Part shown: positions 57,945-64,000 of the stretch, piece after piece
Layout: each line of letters opens with the position of its first letter
Numbering within the stretch: position 1 is the first letter of the stretch
NCBI GenBank assembly: GCA_947646735.1
Contig: CANTFK010000287.1
Location: 1 to 64,000, forward strand
Source: Peronospora farinosa
Taxonomy: Eukaryota > Oomycota > Peronosporomycetes > Peronosporales > Peronosporaceae
Direction: 5' to 3'
Length of the DNA: 64,000 bases
The notes under the pieces: model-generated
What the model was told of the DNA's origin: nothing
Database searches by the model: none
Seen by the model: the letters and a program-made list of their open reading frames with translations, nothing else
Program-made: the position numbers and the translations under genes

Positions 57945-58598
57945 CTACAGCATGGCCGCAGGGTCTATAGCATGTGCCAATTGCTCCTGCTCCGCGTCAG
58001 ATTTAAGTTGAGGTTGACGGTATGTCTGCTCGTCAGCTGCCAGCTGTTCTCGTAGCAATTTCTTCTTTTGATGACGATCCTTGCGCTTTTTCCGTTCATC
58101 AAACACCTCAATACCTACAAGGCCAAGCTCACAGAGTCCAATAAGAATCGCACTACGGAGTTTAGGGCCCGAGTAGAGCGTCATCTTGAGCACCGATTTC
58201 AGGACAAAAGCATAGAAGACAGCGACAATTAATGACGCTAACATGAGATTGTACTTGTAATTCCGCGCCTTGCGCAGACGCTTGATCTCCCAGCAAAAGA
58301 AGAACTTGGCAAAATAGACGAGGATCCACGCAAAAGCGCACGGTGTCGGGTAGAAAATGTAAATCCATTGCAACAGCCGCAGATTCTCGTCTAATTGGCC
58401 CTGCGTGTACTTACTGGCCACAAAGCGTGCAGCATGTGTCGTACCGGCACCCACGTCAAAGAAAGCCACGACCACGGCAAAGATGGCAAAGAACGTTAGC
58501 GATGCGTACATCCATCGATAGAAGCGTTTCTGATGCACAAATCCCCAGTATCCGTCCGATATCGTCAACATTTTACGGATTGCGCGGCGTTTGCTCAT
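57945..58598 (-). CDS. Hypothetical four-segment membrane protein
   Basis: An intact frame of 217 aa from the ATG at 58598 (MSKRRAIRKMLTISDGYWGF); the open frame extends further upstream without an ATG. Hydrophobic segments: WMYASLTFFAIFAVVVAFFD, LLQWIYIFYPTPCAFAWILV, YNLMLASLIVAVFYAFVL and LRSAILIGLCELGLVGIEVF. The C-terminus is strongly charged (FDERKKRKDRHQKKKLLREQ). I recognise no family. It has the general design of a compact membrane core with a cytosolic tail, as in 9866-10789, without detectable sequence similarity by eye. The neighbours give no functional hint. Confidence 0.7.
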   Translation of the reverse strand: MSKRRAIRKMLTISDGYWGFVHQKRFYRWMYASLTFFAIFAVVVAFFDVGAGTTHAARFVASKYTQGQLDENLRLLQWIYIFYPTPCAFAWILVYFAKFFFCWEIKRLRKARNYKYNLMLASLIVAVFYAFVLKSVLKMTLYSGPKLRSAILIGLCELGLVGIEVFDERKKRKDRHQKKKLLREQLAADEQTYRQPQLKSDAEQEQLAHAIDPAAML

Positions 58599-59304
58599 AA
58601 TGACCCAATGCCAGTGCAAGACGTCACAACAAATGACCGGGTTTCGTGTATTCAGCACGGACGGCAAATACCGGTACACTGAATAGTAATGTAGTTATAT
58701 TACTCTCAAAAAATAATATTACAAAGCGTCAACTTAGAAATAGTAGTACATTAAAAATATAATTTATTAAAATATTTCGCCGCTCGTCATAAAATATGCG
58801 ACTAGCCCTTCATACTGAGACTATAAATGACACATAGCATGGGAAGTCTAATGTTACAAACACCTATGGCTGACAACTGCAGTAGACTCTAGCTGCTTTA
58901 CTTGAGCGGTATGTGCATGATGGCAAGCGTTGCTAACGCAGTATAAGATTCACAAGAGGCGACATCTGTGAATGCCACTATGCCTGTAGTCTTTTCACCA
59001 TGGCTATACCGTACTTTTGCATGTACAAAATGTACAAAGTGACGATCTGACGAATCAGGTTGCTCTAGTGCACATTCTGAGCACAAAATTTAACAGCTTA
59101 GAAAATTATACCTCGAAATGAAATAGCTGCAAAATATATTTTTGATTATTTCAAAATCAAATATTATGTATCATTTTATTGCACACTAAGTTCGGCACGC
59201 TTAAAACGCTGCTAAGTACGTATGACATCACATACTATAGGCTAACAACATCACTGTTTTTTGCAGGTCAATTTTCCGGTGGCTGTCATTAGAAGAGCAT
59301 TCTA
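58599..59304. other. Intergenic region upstream of the ketoacyl-CoA reductase
   Basis: AT-rich sequence with a possible minor open stretch on the minus strand (58898-59086) but no recognisable gene. It must contain both divergent promoters. Confidence 0.4.
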
Positions 59305-60373
59305 ATGGTTAACCACGGGCTTGAAATGCTAGCACCCCTGCACTTTGTGCTGACCCTGTCTCCTCTGCATGTAAAGATCGCGCTGATTGTGGGCTTTCTA
59401 GTGCTATCTCGTCTGGCACTGCAGCTGCTGACGTCGCTCTACGCGTTCTTCCTCCGTCCAGCCAAGAACCTCAAGAGCTTTGGTCAATGGGGCGTGGTCA
59501 CGGGCGCCACAGACGGTATCGGTAAGGCGCTGGCCATGGAGTTAGCGCGCAAGGGAATGAATGTGGTACTGATAAGTCGCACGCAGAGTCGTCTAGAGGA
59601 AGCACGTGCCGAGATATTGGCCAAGTATCCCAAGGTACAAGTGGAGATCTTGGCCGTGGACTTTAACCGTGTGGACGAGCCGAGCGTGCGTGAGGCACTG
59701 CAGAAGACACTTGACAAGGTACAAGATGTTGGTGTCCTTTTCAACAACGTGGGCGTATCGTATGACTTTCCTGAATACTTTGATCGGCTGCCAGAAGACC
59801 GCGTGGACAGCCTCATTAAACTTAATGTGACCGCGGCTACAATCATGTCCAAGATGGTGCTTCCAGGCATGACACAGCGCAAACGCGGCGTAATCGTGAA
59901 CGTCAGCTCTGGATCGGGTCGTATGGTTGTGCCGCTGCTTAGCGAGTACAGTGCTACTAAGAAGTACATTGAGCAGCTCACGCTGTGCCTCGCGGCTGAG
60001 TACAGCGCCAAGAACGTGCACATCCAGTGCCACGTGCCCATGTTTGTGTCCACCAAGCTGGCCAAAATCCGCCACGCGAGCTTCATGGTTCCGTCCCCTG
60101 CGACGTACGCTCGCGCATCGGTTGCTCATTTAGGCTACGACACGCTCGTGTCACCCTATTGGCCACATGCTCTGCAGATTTGGCTGTACGAAAGCGCGCC
60201 TACGTGGCTACTGAGCAAGGTACGTGTTGCTGATCGCCGCCTAACCTCACTTACTCTCTTTGACTGACGACTTGTACATGACCGTGTTTCTATGTGTTTA
60301 GGGCGCCATGATGACCCACCTGTCGCTGCGTAAGCGCGCCCTCAAGAAGCTCGAGGCGAAGAAGAACCAATAG
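59305..60373 (+). CDS. Very-long-chain 3-ketoacyl-CoA reductase (HSD17B12-like)
   Basis: A short-chain dehydrogenase that reduces 3-ketoacyl-CoA with NADPH in ER fatty-acid elongation. Exons 59305-60219 and 60302-60373 (intron gtacgt...gtttag) give 328 aa. Features: N-terminal membrane segment (HVKIALIVGFLVLSRLALQL), cofactor motif VVTGATDGIGKALA, ISRTQSRLEEA, NNVG, VNVSSGSG, catalytic YSATK (Tyr and Lys of YxxxK), then a C-terminal hydrophobic part. The small second exon ends LEAKKNQ, so the last four residues KKNQ fit a KKxx ER-retrieval signal that would be missed if the intron were read through. The frame is intact. Sterol dehydrogenases of the same family are the main alternative. Confidence 0.92.
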
Positions 60374-61775
60374 TGACATAAGAAGTTGGTCAGCACGTAG
60401 CTCGTCACGTAGCGATTCCCACTTATAAGCAAAACTACTATAACTAGAGTTTATCGTTGCACTGGAAATCATCGCTTCGACAGCACGTCTAGTAACGTAA
60501 TGATGACGATTACCAACCAGTACCACCATCAGCAAATGATCGCACTTGAGGATACCTTTGTCACGATCTGGCCACTCTGTCACGGGAAGCAGCGAGACCC
60601 GGTCACTGACGCTGCATTACCTGTCGACTGCTTCCTGCGCTGCGGAATCAGTATGAATCATAGACGCTCGAATGCTTTCTGGACTCCACCCATTAATTGA
60701 CGGAGTCGATCGTTCTTGTTCCGATTGCGGTGGTGTTGATGTTGGTCATGCTGCCACTTTTTCCACCAACCAGTCATTCTGCCGTCAGACCGGCCACCTT
60801 CTCAATGCTTACTTCTGATCATTCGAAACGCTCGGCACTATAGCCCATCTCCCTCTGCAGACTAGCCACTTTCTTTCTTCCTCGTTCGACGGCACGCTTG
60901 CGAAATAGAAACAAGTTGTTAAATTGAGCCACGTAGCGAGCGCCCGATTGTAGTGCTTTGGTGATTGGCTCAGATGCTCTGTAAAAAGCAGCTACCATGC
61001 ACTCCCAAGAGCCGGACGACTCAAGAGCTCATCTCAGCAGCTTGGAACCAGCACAAATACAGACACAACCCCAAGAACATTTAAAACAATGGCCAACAGT
61101 AGGAAGAAAACTTTATTTTTACAGCAAAAATCGGCCTTGAAACGAAAGTGGTGGCGACTACGATGAGAATGGCAGCAGCTTGAGATCAAATTGACACACG
61201 TGGTGGCCGCTGTCAGCTGATCACGCCCTTTTGTATACGGTGTGAAAGGCAGGCGGGTGGACGGGGGTTTTCTGCAGGCCTATCCGTATGAGCAGCAGGC
61301 TTGATCGACTCCACCAAGAAGCGTAGGTATGACCAATCACTAGAGGGTTTACATGGATTTAGCCCTACCCCAGTCCGCCCCGAAGCGCACGCAATTCCAA
61401 ATCTTAAACTGTAATCATCAATTATTAGGTACGAACATTGCCCTGTTAGGTCCTGGTCTTTATTCTTCTTCACTTGATTAAACTATGATGTCGTACAATA
61501 CGTACCTATGATATTCTATATCCTGTCACCTTTTATCATTTGATCAAAATACACCCCTACTTCTGTTCTCCACGTACTCTTAAATCTATCGCACGTGCTT
61601 GAAATCGACAAATGGGTTCCCTGTCGCCATAATTAAAAGCCACTGGCAATAAAAAAAAGTTGAAAACATTGTTGTTTTTCCTTTCAAGTGCGTACGTCAC
61701 TTTGGGATTTTTTATTTTATCCGTCCGACTAAAAACGTCACGAGATATTATCCTCATATTATCTATCTACTTACA
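60374..61775. other. Intergenic region without supported features
   Basis: Nothing gene-like was noticed in about 1.4 kb before the VPS9 gene. Short open frames near 60290-60700 and 61213-61473 lack motifs. Confidence 0.4.
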
Positions 61776-63260
61776 ATGACCTATGAGGATCTTGGCGTCT
61801 CAAATGCCACTGAACCCGAACGTCTCGTGAACAACAAGGTCATTACACCCGTTTTATCACCAATTGAGTCGGAAGCAGCCGCTCTTCGTCGTCGTACATC
61901 CATCCCCAGCACGTTTTCTTTTGGTGGTGTGGACCACGTTATCCCCGCTGACGTCAGTCAACGTCGTTGGCGAAGCTTTGATGCTGCTGCGATTGTAAAC
62001 AATGCCGCTGCGTCTTCAGCTCTTGAGATGTTGTCCCAACGTATTCAACATGAGAGTCAGCACGTACTCAAGCGGAAAGCACGACTGTCCAAACGTCGAG
62101 AGCTTTTACGCAGTGTCAGTTGTTGGCTCAGCTCTAGTCGACGTGATCAAGTTGCTTTGTTACAGATGCAGCTGGTAGCTGAAGTAGCAACAGGCAATCG
62201 GTCGTTGGCTGTACTTAGTGATATGCATACGGTACTCGCTCTCGATGAAGCGGATGAACTTCGTCATCGAGGAAGTTTTGCAGCGAGTCAGTCCTTATTG
62301 GACGGAATTGAACAATCGGAACGTGCATTGGCTGAAGATTGGCTACGACAAGTACTGCAATTACAAGCTCATTATCTTGCTAAGCTTGTGGAACTTCACA
62401 GGCAGAAAAATATCGTGTCAAACAGTTTGACACTTGAGCAATTGCTTCTTCAAGTGGATAATGTCAAGTCAGCTACAGATGAACCGACACTTGCTTTTGT
62501 ACGTTTTGAAAAGCTTCTGAGTCGTCAGAAATTGCTCAAGCCAGAGCTTAAGAAAGCACTGGACAAGCTCTGCTTGGATACGATGCGGTCTTTTACACGT
62601 GCTAGCAGCCAACCAGGACCCAAGACGGTTTTTGACGATAGAGAACCACGTGATGTCATGCAATCGCTCGTCTTGGAGATTGTCAATGCTGTTGCTAAGG
62701 AAGCCAAGCTGGATACGAATCAAATGCCAGCACTACTGGTGTTTGTGGAGCACATGGTCTTTAGTCGCCTTGCATGTGCGTGCTATCGTGGCACAGCTGC
62801 TGATCTGGATGAGCTTAATAGTTCATGGCGTGACCAGGCAGCTAAAATTCGCACACTGAGTCTGGAAGAAGTTGGCTTGCCCGTGGAAATTCCTGTAAAA
62901 GCTCAGCAGCAAGAGCTTTTTAGCAAATCTATTGCTGCGTTCAACAAAATCCCGCACCTCGTGCCTTCTAGTGTGCTGGCGTCGTTCATGCGTGCTGTGT
63001 GTACGTTGTATTGTGAGGCCAAGGAAGAATTTGGCCTGGACAGCAGCTGCATTTCGGCTGATGTATTACTGCCATTGTTGGTGTACGTGTTGAGCCGCTG
63101 CGAGCTGCCGCACTTGCACTCGCAGGTGTATTTGATGGAGCAATACGCCATTGATGAATCCCAGAGTGGCTCAGAAGCTGCTTACTATTTGGCGTGCTTG
63201 CAGGCTGCAATGGGCTACATCGTGGGCAATGGAGTTGTTGAGGTCACTGAGTCTCAGTAA
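61776..63260 (+). CDS. VPS9-domain protein, probable Rab5-family GEF
   Basis: VPS9 domains exchange GDP for GTP on Rab5-like GTPases in early endosome traffic. The single-exon 494-aa protein has a helical N-terminal half (ALEMLSQRIQHESQHVLKRK, RKARLSKRRELLRSV) and a C-terminal VPS9 domain at about 370-485. The core reads SADVLLPLLVYVLSRCELPH (the conserved D of the SADxxLP motif), HSQVYLMEQYAIDE and SEAAYYLACLQAAMGYI (the conserved Tyr). Upstream helical-bundle residues SSVLASFMRAVCTLYCEAKE fit as well. The frame is intact. No RIN or ankyrin domain is visible, so the partner is unknown. Confidence 0.88.
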   Translation: MTYEDLGVSNATEPERLVNNKVITPVLSPIESEAAALRRRTSIPSTFSFGGVDHVIPADVSQRRWRSFDAAAIVNNAAASSALEMLSQRIQHESQHVLKRKARLSKRRELLRSVSCWLSSSRRDQVALLQMQLVAEVATGNRSLAVLSDMHTVLALDEADELRHRGSFAASQSLLDGIEQSERALAEDWLRQVLQLQAHYLAKLVELHRQKNIVSNSLTLEQLLLQVDNVKSATDEPTLAFVRFEKLLSRQKLLKPELKKALDKLCLDTMRSFTRASSQPGPKTVFDDREPRDVMQSLVLEIVNAVAKEAKLDTNQMPALLVFVEHMVFSRLACACYRGTAADLDELNSSWRDQAAKIRTLSLEEVGLPVEIPVKAQQQELFSKSIAAFNKIPHLVPSSVLASFMRAVCTLYCEAKEEFGLDSSCISADVLLPLLVYVLSRCELPHLHSQVYLMEQYAIDESQSGSEAAYYLACLQAAMGYIVGNGVVEVTESQ

Positions 63261-63537
63261 AGAAGCTCAAAGGGGTTATAGTCATTGATGTATAGAAGTT
63301 GTGAGTTTATTTGTCAAGAAGAGAACTTATTTATCTAAGAAAGTATGTAACAATACAAACGAGTCTTGAATCGATAAGTGATGCTTGATCAATCTGTCTA
63401 TTGATTCGGGTCTGTCGTTATTGGAGCGAGTCGATCCAATGCCGCACATTAGCGATTGAGCTCTCTAAGTCTGGATGTGAAACAAACAGCAGGAGTGCAT
63501 TAGCTACATATAGTACCATCACCACATTTCAAAGCTG

Positions 63538-64000
63538 CTAGAATAATAACTCACTGACTGCTCCACAGCGCTGTAACCAACGGGATTTAAGCAGGGTATC
63601 AGCTGATGCGCGGTCTAGCGGATTCTTTTGCAGACATTGATGCAGGAATGCACAAAAATCTTGCGAGAACTCTTGCGGTGAAAGAGCAGGTGGCGGTGCT
63701 TCCAGTACGCTCTGCAGCATATCGATGCATGTTTTGTCGTTCGGATACGGATAGACACCCGTGGCAGCCTCCATAAGCACGAGACCAAGACTCCACGTGT
63801 CTGAGCTGTAGCTGTACTGCGTGTGCTGAATCCGCTCGGGGGACATGTAACGAAAGGTACCTACAAAAGTGCCGCACATAGCTACAAGGAACAAGCTAGC
63901 AAGGTCAGACATGCAGTCGAACCTGCAAGTAAACTGATTAACCACAGTACCCATTGAGTTGCCGAGTTCGGTGGCGATGCCGAAGTCTGATAGCTTGACT
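63538..64000 (-). CDS. MAP kinase kinase, C-terminal part (cut by window edge)
   Basis: Exon 63951-64000 reads VKLSDFGIATELGNS with the DFG magnesium-binding motif; an intron (63882-63950, gtactg...ttgtag) is followed by the exon 63538-63881. The latter has the activation loop MCGTFVGTFRYMSPERIQ, then the APE-equivalent PERI, DTWSLGLVLMEAATGVYPYP and the C-lobe PLDRASADTLLKSRWLQRC. The SxxxxFVGTxxYMSPER arrangement is typical of STE7/MAP2K dual-specificity kinases. The N-lobe lies beyond the window. A GT-AG intron right after DFG is supported by conserved frame on both sides. Confidence 0.88.
   Translation of the reverse strand, partial: VKLSDFGIATELGNSMGTVVNQFTCRFDCMSDLASLFLVAMCGTFVGTFRYMSPERIQHTQYSYSSDTWSLGLVLMEAATGVYPYPNDKTCIDMLQSVLEAPPPALSPQEFSQDFCAFLHQCLQKNPLDRASADTLLKSRWLQRCGAVSELLF

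Noticed and set aside
1..64000. tRNA and rRNA genes
   Set aside because: A search by eye for T-loop (GGTTCGAATC-type) sequences and for rRNA cores found nothing convincing; a covariance-model scan would be needed to be certain.

Overview
ORGANISM. The window reads as nuclear DNA of an oomycete, most likely Peronosporales (Phytophthora or downy mildew type). Reasons: tightly packed eukaryotic genes with few, short GT-AG introns (about 70-120 bp); a Crinkler-type effector gene with an LFLAK-type N-terminus and a kinase-like C-terminus; a mitochondrial-looking PGK beside a PGDH-PSAT fusion, which fits stramenopile metabolism; a Cys-rich WRKY19-like repeat protein; and degenerate Ty3/Gypsy and Copia retroelements. 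The species cannot be named from the sequence alone. LAYOUT. 0-28.6 kb is a gene-dense housekeeping block: PEX3 (-), NudC (+), EMG1/NEP1 (-), a 1,890-aa CHD remodeller with PHD and RanBP2 zinc fingers (-), a membrane protein (-), V-ATPase subunit E (+), a decayed 4'-phosphopantetheinyl transferase (-), SDHAF2 (-), COP9 subunit 3 (+), a giant NO VEIN/sacsin-like GHKL ATPase (-), a D-3-phosphoglycerate dehydrogenase-phosphoserine aminotransferase fusion (-) and phosphoglycerate kinase (-). 28.6-54.7 kb is accessory: an unidentified decayed gene, a broken Crinkler gene, one Ty3/Gypsy element split into two oppositely oriented halves (31.97-36.26 kb and 46.1-49.94 kb), a large minisatellite/macrosatellite array between them (37-44.8 kb), a Copia reverse-transcriptase scrap and a long perfect-like hairpin. 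54.7-64 kb returns to genes: the WRKY19-like repeat protein (+), a decayed copine/RING (RGLG-like) gene (-), a membrane protein (-), a very-long-chain 3-ketoacyl-CoA reductase (+), a VPS9-domain Rab5 GEF (+) and the C-terminus of a MAP kinase kinase (-). HOW GENES FIT. PGK makes 3-phosphoglycerate, which the neighbouring fusion enzyme turns into phosphoserine in two consecutive steps, so the pair forms a serine-biosynthesis cluster. SDHAF2 and CSN3 share a short divergent promoter holding three 19-bp direct repeats; PEX3 and NudC also diverge. MAIN DISCOVERY. The Ty3/Gypsy element is densely tiled, in LTRs, coding parts and an antisense reading frame alike, with perfect short hairpins (7-11 bp stems, 1-12 nt loops). 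Its two LTRs carry the same 5-bp flank (AGGAT), so the two halves look like a single insertion later cut by an inversion of about 14 kb. QUALITY CAVEAT. Several conserved genes (PEX3, NudC, NO VEIN-like) change frame by one or two bases; consensus indel errors cannot be told from real decay here.
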